From: a bacterium
Lineage (GTDB): Bacteria; Myxococcota_A; Bradymonadia; REDH01
Reading direction: 5' to 3'
DNA length: 41,723 nucleotides
NCBI GenBank assembly: GCA_030427825.1
Contig: JAUICO010000036.1
Location: forward strand, 1 to 41,723
Positions 23,431 through 32,533 of the stretch are shown piece by piece; within the stretch, counting starts at the first letter, position 1; every line of letters starts with the position of its first letter. Made by a program: the position numbers and the translations under genes. The notes under the pieces are model-generated. The model had not been told where the DNA came from and made no database searches. It was given only the letters and a program-made list of their open reading frames with translations.

Positions 23431-26400
23431 ATGAACACTTCGGGCGGCTCCTGCGACATGACACCGCGGTCGGAAGCAATGCGGTTGCGATCGCAGCGGT
23501 TACGATCACAGCGGTTGCGATCACTGCGGTTGCGATCACTGCGGTTGCGATCACTGCGCTCACGCAGACCGCAACACGCACCACTGCGCCGCCTCGTCAT
23601 TCTCCTGGCAACCATCGCCTGCGCGTCAGGTCTTGCCGCCACCGGCTGCGGTGCAGGCGACCCCGAAGACCCCGGCAATGATGCGGGAGGCGGCGACGTT
23701 CTCGACGCCCGGCAGGACACCGACACCGATACGGCTCCCGACGAAATTCTCTGCACTCCCTGCGAGAACTCGGCGGATTGCAGCGGCGAAGGTAACCTCT
23801 GTGTGGCGCTCCCCGGTGGCGAGAACGTCTGTGGCGTCGCCTGCGACACAGACAGCCCCGAGTGCCCTGAGGACAGCGTCTGCACCGAGCTCGACGCTGC
23901 CGACCTGCCTGCGCAGTGCGTTCCCACGAGCCTCTTCTGTGAGAACCCCTGCGACCTCGTCGACTGCCTCGAAGGCGAAGTCTGCGATCCCATGGCCGGC
24001 GGCGTCTGCATCGCCCCCCGTGCTCTGTGCGAAAGCTGCACGAACAGCGCGCAGTGCGGGCAGGATGGCGATCTGTGCCTCCAACTTGTGGACGGCTTCG
24101 ACGACGCCACCTGTGCGCGTGATTGCTCAGACGGAAGCGGGTGCCCGGACGGCTACTATTGCGCAGCGGTCACCACCGACACCGGTGCGTTCTCACAGTG
24201 CATTCCCAATGCCGCCACCTGCATCGATCGTTGCGTCGATGTCAGCTGCGAAGCCGGCGAAGTCTGCGATCCGCGCACCGGACTGTGCGATACAGGCGCG
24301 GCTCCCTGCGGCACCTGCGTCACGGACATCGACTGCGGCGGCGAACTTGATCGCTGCGTCGCGCTGGTCGCCGAACCCTGCGACGAAAGCGACGACTGTG
24401 ACTTTGGCGGCGTGTGCGAGTCGGGTGAGTGCGTGCGTCGGCGCTGCGGCAGCGACTGCTCAGCCACGCAGAACTGCCCCGCTGGATTGTCATGCTTCGA
24501 TCTCACCGACGGAAGCCGCCAGTGTCTGCCGCCGACTCTGCTCTGCGAGTCACCCTGCGACACCACAACGTGTCCGTCCGGCCAGAACTGCGACGACCTC
24601 AGTGGCGTGTGTGTGGACTCTCAGCTCAGCCTGTGTGGCGCTGCGTGCACCAACAACGCCATCTGCGGGGAGCAATCCGACCGATGTCTGGATCTCGGAA
24701 ACGGCCCGATCTGCACCATCACCTGCGACGATTCGACCCCGTGCCCCCTCGGCTACCTCTGTTTCGACCACGGCGCTGACACGGGCAGCTGCGTCCCTGA
24801 CAACACAGGGTTTGTGTGTGACGCCTGCGACGCGATCACCTGCAACACCGGCAGCTACTGTCACCCGATCAGCGGCCGCTGTGAAGCGGCTCCGAGCCCA
24901 TGTGTTGACGACAGGCAATGCGCCGCCGATGAGCTGTGCAATGGAGTCGACGGACGATGCGAACCCATCGGGACTCCCTGCGACTTCGACTCCCGTCTCA
25001 GCGTGTGCGACTTTTCAAACTTTGCCTGCACCGCGGTGACCCCGGGGTCACAGGGAACCTGCGAGCCGCGCTGTTTCTCAAGCACGGATTGCCCCACCGA
25101 GGCGCCCGTGTGCGTCGCAAGACACGGCCTGTTTGGCAGCGTGTGCGCGGCTTCGCCGGCGCTCGGTGCTGAGAGCTGCGGGAGCCTCGCTTCTTCGCTG
25201 TTCGAGGTAGGTCGCCCCTGTGCCGACATGTCCGACTGCTTCGGCGACACGCAGCTCTGTTTGGACGCGGGCGACGCGGACGTCGGTGCCTTCTGCAGCA
25301 TGACCTGCGCAGACGACGGTGACTGTGCGGTCCACAACGCGATCTGCGCAGACGTAGGCGGGGCGAAGCACTGTATACCCGACGCCTGCGACTGCTTGCG
25401 GCCGCGCGACGCTACAGGCGGACGCCTGCTGTTTGAAGAGGCGTTGCATGGAGCCGCAATCTCTCGCTGCACTCTGCGCTGGACCCTTACGGAAAAGCGC
25501 GCGGTGCATCCTTACGAGGTGGCGAACCCGCCCTATGTCACATCGGCTGTTGCGTCGGTCGCCGGGGATCCCACGGCCTCTGCCGGGGTTCTTGCGCCGG
25601 TTCGCAGGCAGCTCCTGGACGACGCAGCCCTTCGTACCGGCGCCGCCACCGCGATTGAGCTGGGCGCGGCCGCCCTCGGCGCGAGAGTCGACACCGTAGC
25701 GATCTCCGAACAGGACGCTGAGGCCGATTTCGCCACGGAGTTTGCCCAGCTCCTCGCAGTCTCGAGCACCGGCGCGATTACGCCGGAGCAGATTGACGCC
25801 GCCTCGGCGTTGAACCCTTCCGTGCAGGCATTCGCCGGCGAGATCGCTGAGGCGATACAGCGCATTCCGCCACTCCACGATCGCCTGCTGCAGCGATACC
25901 CGGAACAGCTGGCCATCGCCCTGGAAACGAACACACCCGGCGCTGTCAGCGGTGAAGGAACTCTCGACCTGAGCGACCGGTTGGTGCTCGACTATTTCGT
26001 GAACGACTATGACCCGAGCCTGCTCGCGCAGGCGGCACATCTGCTCGCGACGGTCATTGAATCCCTCGATCGGCAGCTTGAGGGAGACCTCAGCGCCGTC
26101 GCCTTCAACGAGGAGACGCGGTGGGGCCGCGTCGTAATCTCCGGTACCGGGGACGACGTGTACCCTGCAGACTTCGGCCCGGTTCTGATGCTCATCGATC
26201 TCGGAGGCGACGACACCTATGAGTTTGCAGCGGGCGCCAACGGCGGGGTGCAGAACCCGGTCTCGTTGGTGATCGATCTGGGGGGCGCCGACACATACAC
26301 CTACGCCGCCGATCCGGACCCCGCCGACACCGGCCTGCTCCCATCGGACGGGGCAGGCCGCGCACCGCAGCCCACACCGCGCAGCTTGAGCACGGTCCCG

Positions 26401-27435
26401 CGCCAGGGCTCAGGCAAGTTCGGTGTCGGAATGCTCTATGACTTCGGCGACGGCCGCGACGAGTTCACAACCCTTCGCTTCGGTCAGGGTTTTGGCGTCG
26501 CCGGCGTCGGCGTCCTCTACGACGACGGCACCGATGGGGCCGCGTTCGCAGCAGAGTCGTATAGCCAGGGAGCCGGTGCCCTTGGCGGCATCGGGGTGCT
26601 CGCGCTGGGAGATGGTGACTACAGCTTCGAAGCCATCCACGGCGTTCTGGGCTTCGGAACACTCGGTGGCAGCGGAGTCGCGCTGACAGGAACCGGCGTC
26701 AACGACGCCGACATCTCGTCGTCGCAAACCCTCTACCCGTCACCGATCAGCGGAGTCGATGGAAACCACAGCGCGGCGCTCGGCGCCGCTCTGGGATACA
26801 ACGCCGCGACCTCGCCGGCCGGAGTACCCCTCGCCGGTGGCTTCGGATACTTCGCAGACAGCGGCGGAGACGACACCTATTCCGTCGAGAACGGCGCGCT
26901 GGGCGCGTCCTTCTTCCATGGCATGGGGGTGTTCCGCGATCGCGCAGGCCACGACACCTATACAGGTGCCGCGCTTGTCGGAGGCGCGGCCCATACATTC
27001 GGTAGCGGAGTCCTGATCGATGACGACGGCGACGATATCTGGACCGTCGCCGACATGGCCCTCGGGTATGGCGAGGATTTCGCCGCCGGCCTCCGCTTCG
27101 ATCTCGACGGCAACGATGCCATCACACTCGCCGGCCGCGGCGCCGGCGCGGCGCTCAACAACGGCGTCGGTATCAGCATCGATCTCGCGGGAGACGACAC
27201 CTACTCCGGCGCTTCACTCAGCCAGGGTGCCGCCGGTGTGAGCACCGTGGACGAGGCCCGAGCCGCGACGCCTACCGCCGCGTTCTGCATCGACAGCGGC
27301 GGCGCTGACACCTGGACCCATCCGGACGGCGGAGACAACCGCATGTGGGTGCAGGCGCCGGCTACAAACGCGGCACGAAGCTACGCCGCAGGAATCGACG
27401 GCGCCACCGGAGCCGCCATGATCGACATTCCGTGA
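23431..27435 (+). CDS. giant Cys-rich lipoprotein with C-terminal GGDDTY repeats
   Basis: The frame from ATG 23431 encodes 1334 aa. A very Arg-rich n-region built from LRSQR/LRSLR repeats (residues about 18-43) precedes a hydrophobic core and lipobox ATGC (Cys73). An Asp-rich tether follows. Residues about 105-650 are a long series of Cys-rich modules (CENSADCSGEGNLC style). Residues about 654-920 are mostly helical and Cys-poor. From about 920 to 1320 come spaced repeats with core LGGDDTY or variants (GGADTYTY, GGDDTYSV, AGHDTYTG, DGDDIWTV, AGDDTYSG) alternating with GVGVL-type strands, probably a beta-solenoid. It is predicted outer-membrane or surface anchored. The start is uncertain: ATG 23458, ATG 23479 or TTG codons inside the repeat could be used. 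No enzyme motif is seen. Confidence 0.83.
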   Translation: MNTSGGSCDMTPRSEAMRLRSQRLRSQRLRSLRLRSLRLRSLRSRRPQHAPLRRLVILLATIACASGLAATGCGAGDPEDPGNDAGGGDVLDARQDTDTDTAPDEILCTPCENSADCSGEGNLCVALPGGENVCGVACDTDSPECPEDSVCTELDAADLPAQCVPTSLFCENPCDLVDCLEGEVCDPMAGGVCIAPRALCESCTNSAQCGQDGDLCLQLVDGFDDATCARDCSDGSGCPDGYYCAAVTTDTGAFSQCIPNAATCIDRCVDVSCEAGEVCDPRTGLCDTGAAPCGTCVTDIDCGGELDRCVALVAEPCDESDDCDFGGVCESGECVRRRCGSDCSATQNCPAGLSCFDLTDGSRQCLPPTLLCESPCDTTTCPSGQNCDDLSGVCVDSQLSLCGAACTNNAICGEQSDRCLDLGNGPICTITCDDSTPCPLGYLCFDHGADTGSCVPDNTGFVCDACDAITCNTGSYCHPISGRCEAAPSPCVDDRQCAADELCNGVDGRCEPIGTPCDFDSRLSVCDFSNFACTAVTPGSQGTCEPRCFSSTDCPTEAPVCVARHGLFGSVCAASPALGAESCGSLASSLFEVGRPCADMSDCFGDTQLCLDAGDADVGAFCSMTCADDGDCAVHNAICADVGGAKHCIPDACDCLRPRDATGGRLLFEEALHGAAISRCTLRWTLTEKRAVHPYEVANPPYVTSAVASVAGDPTASAGVLAPVRRQLLDDAALRTGAATAIELGAAALGARVDTVAISEQDAEADFATEFAQLLAVSSTGAITPEQIDAASALNPSVQAFAGEIAEAIQRIPPLHDRLLQRYPEQLAIALETNTPGAVSGEGTLDLSDRLVLDYFVNDYDPSLLAQAAHLLATVIESLDRQLEGDLSAVAFNEETRWGRVVISGTGDDVYPADFGPVLMLIDLGGDDTYEFAAGANGGVQNPVSLVIDLGGADTYTYAADPDPADTGLLPSDGAGRAPQPTPRSLSTVPRQGSGKFGVGMLYDFGDGRDEFTTLRFGQGFGVAGVGVLYDDGTDGAAFAAESYSQGAGALGGIGVLALGDGDYSFEAIHGVLGFGTLGGSGVALTGTGVNDADISSSQTLYPSPISGVDGNHSAALGAALGYNAATSPAGVPLAGGFGYFADSGGDDTYSVENGALGASFFHGMGVFRDRAGHDTYTGAALVGGAAHTFGSGVLIDDDGDDIWTVADMALGYGEDFAAGLRFDLDGNDAITLAGRGAGAALNNGVGISIDLAGDDTYSGASLSQGAAGVSTVDEARAATPTAAFCIDSGGADTWTHPDGGDNRMWVQAPATNAARSYAAGIDGATGAAMIDIP
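23481..23555 (+). repeat. 15-bp tandem repeat, five units, inside a signal-peptide coding region
   Basis: Units begin at 23481, 23496, 23511, 23526 and 23541. The consensus is GCGGTTGCGATCACT; the last three units are identical and the first two differ by one to three bases. A degenerate remnant (GCGCTCACGCAG) follows at 23556. Each unit encodes five residues, RLRSQ or RLRSL in register, and each contains a GATC and an in-frame TTG. Changes in unit number would keep frame. Confidence 0.9.
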
Positions 27436-27512
27436 ACGACGATCGCATTCACACTCCGGCGACATCGCTGTTGACCTGCACTCGAAGACCAGCGAACGAC
27501 CAACGCCGCCTC

Positions 27513-29135
27513 ATGATTATCCCTGTTTCAAAGAACCGCCCACCGGCGTCGCTGTTTGTCGCTGCGTTGCTGTGCCTCGCCATGTCTGTGATGGCCGCGT
27601 GCGGACGCACCATCGATCGTGACTCGGACACCGGGTCGGACACGCAGGTGCAGGACACCGGTGGCGATCTCGCCGGCGATGCGGACGACGCCTCAGGTTC
27701 AGACGTCGAAGACGACGGCGCTGCCGACGGCACAGACGCCTCCGGAGGTGACTCGACGGTACGCACAGGTGGGCTCGACGGAGCCCCCTGCGTAGACGAC
27801 TCCGATTGCATGAGCGGCTCCTGCCTGCGGCCCAACCAGGGATTTCCCGGTGGCTTCTGCACCGTGCTCGACTGCGAGAGCCGTCGGGACTGCAACGGCC
27901 CGGCGCGCGCCTGCCTCAGCGGACAATTCGACGGCAACCTCTGCGTGCAGCTCTGCACCGACAACGCGGACTGCCGCGGTGACTACCAATGCTACGGTGG
28001 AGTTCCCGGCTCATACTGTTTTCCCCCCTTCGTCAGTGACTCCCTGGCGCCGGTATGCGGCTCTGACTTCATAGAACTCAATTCTGTCGGCGAAGACATC
28101 GTAGGCCGTAACCTCGACCTTCACGAAGTGACCTTCGAGCTTGACGACGACGTCACCTCGTTCGCTTTCGTCGCCTGGCACGGCCAGGAGATGGTGCTGC
28201 CGGTGGGTATGACCCTCCCCGACGGCACCGAGTACGATCTCGAGGACTACGCACTCTACCTCTACACGCCGGTGAGCCTGGAGACCGTAGCGCCATTCGT
28301 GTTCCCGGCCGGTCCCCAGTTCGACGAGCTGGTAGCGCCGGGTGAGTACACGATGCACATCGGCTTTGATGGTCCCGCCGAGGAACTCTGCTTCGTTGTC
28401 ATACAGGACACGGTCGATCTCGACGTCGAGGCCGAAGAACTCGAAGTCGACCTGAATTTCTATTTCGTGGGCGTCGACGGTTTTGATTCCGACAACGCCG
28501 ACGAAAGCGGGGAACTCAGCGACATGCTCATCGAGATGGACCGCATCCTCGGGCTCGCCAACATCGACGTCGGTGACATTCGCTACTTTGACGTCGCCGG
28601 CGAACCCGTTGAGCGCTTCTCGGTAATCCGAGAGCAGGATGAGGCCTTCGAGCTCGTAAAGCTCAGCCGCCAGCCCGGTATTACAAGGGACGCGATTCTG
28701 AGCGCCAATGTGTTCTTTATCCGAAGCTTCGCGCCCCCCGAGATGGCCGGCGTTCTCGGAATCTCAACCGGAATCCCCGGCGTGCCCGGCGTGCATACAC
28801 AGGCCGGAACCGGGCTTGTCTTCTCGGCGAGTTTCCTCGGCGGCGATGACCCCGATGGCGGCAAGCGGGTAGGACAGGTGCTCGCGCACGAGCTCGGTCA
28901 CTTCCTCGGCCTCTTCCACACAACCGAACAACCCGTGGGCGACTTCCCGGTGCAATCTGACCACCTCGTCGACACGCCGCAGTGCGACGACTTCGCCAAC
29001 ATTCGTGCCCGCGAGTGCCCGGACTTCAACAACCTGATGTTCCCTTTCGCGGCGATTCGCGATGAACTCGAGGTGTCGCCGAGCCAGGGTCAGATTCTCA
29101 GAGCAAACCCACTCTCCAAGCGGTCAGACCAATGA
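27513..29135 (+). CDS. metzincin-type zinc metalloprotease lipoprotein
   Basis: From ATG 27513 the product is 540 aa with a signal peptide ending in lipobox MAAC (Cys30). A long tether of Asp, Gly, Ala and Ser follows, then a small Cys-rich module (about 90-180, CVDDSDCMSGSC). A beta-rich domain (about 190-300) precedes the protease part. The zinc site HELGHFLGLFH is at 459-469, with Glu460 as general base, and a downstream NNLMFPF could hold the Met-turn. Together these define a metzincin (M43/pappalysin-like or related). An upstream GTG at 27432 overlaps the previous stop (GTGA) and would add 27 residues; the signal peptide favours 27513 although its ribosome-binding site is poor. Active protease on the cell surface is the likely reading. 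Confidence 0.85.
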   Translation: MIIPVSKNRPPASLFVAALLCLAMSVMAACGRTIDRDSDTGSDTQVQDTGGDLAGDADDASGSDVEDDGAADGTDASGGDSTVRTGGLDGAPCVDDSDCMSGSCLRPNQGFPGGFCTVLDCESRRDCNGPARACLSGQFDGNLCVQLCTDNADCRGDYQCYGGVPGSYCFPPFVSDSLAPVCGSDFIELNSVGEDIVGRNLDLHEVTFELDDDVTSFAFVAWHGQEMVLPVGMTLPDGTEYDLEDYALYLYTPVSLETVAPFVFPAGPQFDELVAPGEYTMHIGFDGPAEELCFVVIQDTVDLDVEAEELEVDLNFYFVGVDGFDSDNADESGELSDMLIEMDRILGLANIDVGDIRYFDVAGEPVERFSVIREQDEAFELVKLSRQPGITRDAILSANVFFIRSFAPPEMAGVLGISTGIPGVPGVHTQAGTGLVFSASFLGGDDPDGGKRVGQVLAHELGHFLGLFHTTEQPVGDFPVQSDHLVDTPQCDDFANIRARECPDFNNLMFPFAAIRDELEVSPSQGQILRANPLSKRSDQ

Positions 29136-29671
29136 GAACCCTGAGCGCACTCACTCTCAGTTGTTTGCTCGCGACCAGCATGATGTTTGCGGCCGCGTCG
29201 GCCTTCGCTGAAGAGTCGACGCAAAGCGCGAACGACGATGTTGTGTTGCTTCTGAACGGATACCACGGAGCCGACGAAGCCGCGCTGCGCCGCCTGGCCT
29301 CTGAGTCTGTCGACGTCCGTGGAATCCTCGCAGCGATCTGCCTCGCAGATGACCAGCCTTCGTACCTTCGTGCCAGAGCGCTCAGTGTGTTGGGCCTCTT
29401 CGACGACGAATCAAACATCGAAATCTACAGCGCAGCGCTTCGATCGCAGAACGATGAAGTTCGACATGCGGCGATCTGGTACGCCGCAGTCTACCTCGGC
29501 GAACGTGCAACGAGCCGTATCGCACCTGTGTTGCAGGACGCGGATCCTGAGCTTCGCGTCACCGCGGCGCTGGCCCTGCTCCGAATCGATACCGCCGAAG
29601 CACGCAACCTGTTGCGCGCCCGTCTGCAGGTCGAAGACAATCCACGGGTGCGTAGAACCCTGCAGCGCTGA
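29132..29671 (+). CDS. secreted HEAT-repeat protein
   Basis: The 179-aa product overlaps the metalloprotease stop (ATGA). The signal peptide ends SAFA|EES. The mature part is all helical, with HEAT-like repeats of about 30 residues (LRRLASESVDVRGILAAI, YLRARALSVLGLFDD, EVRHAAIWYAAVYLGE, ELRVTAALALLRID). HEAT arrays bind proteins, so a periplasmic adaptor for a neighbour is plausible. No lipobox, no enzyme motif. Confidence 0.75.
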   Translation: MRTLSALTLSCLLATSMMFAAASAFAEESTQSANDDVVLLLNGYHGADEAALRRLASESVDVRGILAAICLADDQPSYLRARALSVLGLFDDESNIEIYSAALRSQNDEVRHAAIWYAAVYLGERATSRIAPVLQDADPELRVTAALALLRIDTAEARNLLRARLQVEDNPRVRRTLQR

Positions 29672-29680
29672 GGACACAAC

Positions 29681-31948
29681 GTGAAACGAGGTACGAAAGC
29701 CGCGATCGCAGTCGTAACGGTGCTACTGCTCCTCCTCGTCGCCGCGTTTGTCATCTACGGTGGTGGGCGACATCGCGGCCCGGGAGTCGTGACGGACATC
29801 GCCCTCAGCGAAGAACGTGTCGCCGATCGACTCACCCGGCAGCGCGCTGTCGAGCCGGATGCCGACCATATCCTCTTCGGCGATCTGCACGTCCACACGA
29901 CCTTCTCATCCGACGCCTTCATGAGCAGCCTGCCTCTGATGGGAGGCTCCGGCGCGCATCCGCCGGCGGACGCCTGCGACTTCGCGCGCTTCTGCTCCGG
30001 TCTCGACTTTTACGCCCTGACCGATCACGCCGAGTCGCTGACGCCGCGCCACTGGCGCGAGAGCATCGAGTCGGTGCGTGCGTGTAACGCGGTCGCCGGT
30101 ACAACCGACAATCCGGATCTGGTCGCCTTCATGGGCTTCGAGTGGACGCAGGTCGGTACGCATCCGGACAACCACTACGGTCACAAGAACGTCATCTTCA
30201 GGGATACCGACGACGCGTCACTGCCGGCGCGCCCGATCTCATCGGGCGGCCTCGGGCGTCAGGCAATGCGAAAAACCGGAATCTCGCTGCTAACGATGGC
30301 TTCGGTTCCCATTCGCGACTTCCGAAATCGTCGTGAGTACCTCGATCTGGTTGTGTATCAACGCGAGCTGAGGCGGCTGCGCGACTGTCCCGCCGACCTT
30401 GCGTCGCCGGAACTCCCGGGTGACTGCCGCGAGAACGCGCCAACCCCGGACCTGCTCTATCGAAAGCTGGGCGAGTGGGGTCTGGAGCACGTGGTCATCC
30501 CGCACGGAACCACATGGGGTTTCTACACCCCGCCCGGGTACGAGTACGAATCGCAGCTCGCGCCCGAGCTGGATTCGCCACAACAGAGCCTGATCGAGGT
30601 CTTCTCGGGCCATGGAAACTCCGAAGAGTACCGGGACTGGCGAGCCATCGACATCGATGACGACGGCAACATCACCTGTCCCCTGCCCAGCGAAAACTAC
30701 GAACCCTGCTGTCATCGGGCCGGAGAGATCATCCGATCGCGCTGCGACGAACCCGACTCCGCGGCGTGCGAAGAACGGGTCGTCGCTGCCCGCGCGGCCT
30801 ATGCACATGCAGGCGTCGCGGGACACCTCACGGTACCCGGCGCCGGCGCCGAAGACTGGGGAAACTGCGGGCAGTGTGTGGACTGCTTTCTGCCGGCCTT
30901 CAACTTTCGTCCGGGCGGCTCGGCGCAGGCGATTCTGGCGACCGGACACTTTGATGGCGACACCGCGTCCTATTCGACAATGGGCTTTATCGCCTCGAGC
31001 GACAATCACAGCGCGCGCCCCGGGACCGGCTACAAGGAATACGCCCGGACCCATATTACCGATGTTACCCGAGTCATCTCTCAGCGATGGCGTGACCGCC
31101 TGCTGGGCGAACGAGCTCCGCCTTCCGATACTCCTCGCGAATTCACAGCGGACGACCTCGAAAATACACCCCCGTTTCGTATCGTTGACCTCGAGCGGCA
31201 GTCCTCCTTCTACGTGACCGGAGGGCTCGTGGCGGTCCACGCTGCGTCGCGCTCGCGTGACGACATCTGGGAAGCGATCAAGAGCCGCAACGTGTATGGA
31301 ACCTCCGGCGAACGCATCCTCCTCTGGTTTACCCTTGAGAATGGCGCAGAAGGCGCCGCGCAGATGGGGTCGCAGGCCGTGGTTGACGCGCCACCCCGCT
31401 TCTCTGTGAAGGCCGCGGGTGCCTTTGAACAGCTCGAAGGCTGCGATCACGGTGCCGCCGGGCCCGGCGAAGAGCGTCTGCAGAACCTCTGCCTGGGTGA
31501 GTGCTATCGGCCCGGTACCGAGCGCCGAGAGCTTGAGCGAATCGAGGTGATCCGAATTCGGCGGCAGCGCAGCCCCGATGAAGATATCGCGCCGCTGATC
31601 GAAGACCCCTGGCTGGTGCTTCCGTGCGAGGGGCCGATCTGTGAAGCCACCTTCGAAGACCCGGACGCGCCCATCAACGAGACCGAGACCGTCTATTATG
31701 TGCGCGCGATACAGGAGCCGACGCAGATGATCGGAGCCGATCCCACCGGGTGCGAAGGCATTGATTGCCGGCGCGCCGAGATCTGCCATGGAGACTGGCG
31801 CACGCCTGAGTCGGATGACTGCCTGGCCCCCGAGAGCCACCGGGCCTGGTCTTCTCCGATTTTCGTTCGACGCACTCCGCCCGCCGTCGAAGTGCCGCCG
31901 GCCTCCGATACGCCACCCGTCGACGAGCTCGTCCCCGTCGACGAGTAA
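29681..31948 (+). CDS. DUF3604 protein with PHP-type metal site, membrane-anchored
   Basis: The start is GTG 29681 after GAGGA, nine bases past the HEAT gene; 755 aa. Residues 8-27 form one hydrophobic segment acting as an N-terminal anchor, so the bulk lies in the periplasm. PHP-like motifs are visible: GDLHVHTTFSSD with Asp68, His70 and His72; TDHAES with Asp115 and His116; EWTQVG; VIPHGTTWGFY; VFSGHGNSEEY; and SSDNHSARPG. The family is DUF3604, whose members are presumed metal-dependent phosphoesterases of unknown substrate. Cys pairs (CCHRAG, CGQCVDC) suggest disulfides. The C-terminus is Pro/Asp-rich. The next two genes, SurA-like and HupE, are commonly found beside DUF3604 genes. Confidence 0.85.
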   Translation: MKRGTKAAIAVVTVLLLLLVAAFVIYGGGRHRGPGVVTDIALSEERVADRLTRQRAVEPDADHILFGDLHVHTTFSSDAFMSSLPLMGGSGAHPPADACDFARFCSGLDFYALTDHAESLTPRHWRESIESVRACNAVAGTTDNPDLVAFMGFEWTQVGTHPDNHYGHKNVIFRDTDDASLPARPISSGGLGRQAMRKTGISLLTMASVPIRDFRNRREYLDLVVYQRELRRLRDCPADLASPELPGDCRENAPTPDLLYRKLGEWGLEHVVIPHGTTWGFYTPPGYEYESQLAPELDSPQQSLIEVFSGHGNSEEYRDWRAIDIDDDGNITCPLPSENYEPCCHRAGEIIRSRCDEPDSAACEERVVAARAAYAHAGVAGHLTVPGAGAEDWGNCGQCVDCFLPAFNFRPGGSAQAILATGHFDGDTASYSTMGFIASSDNHSARPGTGYKEYARTHITDVTRVISQRWRDRLLGERAPPSDTPREFTADDLENTPPFRIVDLERQSSFYVTGGLVAVHAASRSRDDIWEAIKSRNVYGTSGERILLWFTLENGAEGAAQMGSQAVVDAPPRFSVKAAGAFEQLEGCDHGAAGPGEERLQNLCLGECYRPGTERRELERIEVIRIRRQRSPDEDIAPLIEDPWLVLPCEGPICEATFEDPDAPINETETVYYVRAIQEPTQMIGADPTGCEGIDCRRAEICHGDWRTPESDDCLAPESHRAWSSPIFVRRTPPAVEVPPASDTPPVDELVPVDE

Positions 31949-31957
31949 ACAAACGCG

Positions 31958-32533
31958 GTGCAAGCTCCGAGCAAACAAACACGACGCTCCGCGGTGACCC
32001 TATCAGTGGGTGCCATGCTTGTCGGTCTGTTCTTCGCGATCGTCGGCGTGTTTGATGCAGCAGACACACCCGAAATCAGCGGGGACACGTCGGCGCTCGT
32101 CAACGGCGCACCCATCACCAGGGCCGAGTTTGAGTCCGCCGTCGAGTCCTGGGTAGCCGGCGGCGGGCAGGACACTCCGGAACACCGGGATCGCATCCTC
32201 AACCTGCTCGTGGACGAGGAGCTGCTGATACAACACGCGCTCGCGCTCGGTGTGGCACACACAGACGGACAGCTGCGCAGCCGGCTCAGCCGCGCCGCCA
32301 TCGACCATATCACGGGGGACGCCATCGCCGCTCTGCACGAACCGGACGACGGGGAACTGAGAGCCTGGTACCGGGCACACGCCGACTTCTTCAATGCGCA
32401 GGTGTCCTTCGAAATGCAACGCGAGGCTGTTGAGATTGAGTGGCGGCGTCAGGCGGCAGAGCTGGCGCTCGCACGTTTTCTACGCCGCTCCAGGTCCAGG
32501 GCCGAGATAGAGATCGCTGAGGACCGACGCTGA
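31958..32533 (+). CDS. SurA-N-like protein lacking the rotamase domain
   Basis: The GTG at 31958 has a poor ribosome-binding site; 191 aa. A single membrane segment lies at about 13-32. The next part resembles the N-terminal chaperone region of SurA/parvulin-type isomerases (ALVNGAPITRAEFESAV at about 46-62, ILNLLVDEELLIQHALALG at about 80-98, then YRAHADFF). Where a parvulin PPIase domain should follow, there is only a short charged helix to the end. Genes called 'peptidylprolyl isomerase' of this type occur between DUF3604 and HupE genes elsewhere. The role is probably chaperone or assembly factor for the neighbours. Its stop overlaps the hupE start. Confidence 0.65.
   Translation: MQAPSKQTRRSAVTLSVGAMLVGLFFAIVGVFDAADTPEISGDTSALVNGAPITRAEFESAVESWVAGGGQDTPEHRDRILNLLVDEELLIQHALALGVAHTDGQLRSRLSRAAIDHITGDAIAALHEPDDGELRAWYRAHADFFNAQVSFEMQREAVEIEWRRQAAELALARFLRRSRSRAEIEIAEDRR

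Noticed and set aside
23481..23555. Possible CRISPR or replication-iteron array
   Set aside because: Units are only 15 bp, directly abutting without spacers, and lie in a coding frame; no origin or cas gene is near.
23007..24110. Antisense frame containing Arg/Asn/Asp pentapeptide repeats
   Set aside because: It is the other strand of the 15-bp minisatellite plus shadow of the PP2C and lipoprotein genes.
30290..31978. 562-codon open frame antisense to the DUF3604 gene
   Set aside because: The opposite strand has PHP motifs, a membrane anchor and operon spacing. The antisense frame is a product of high GC at third positions.
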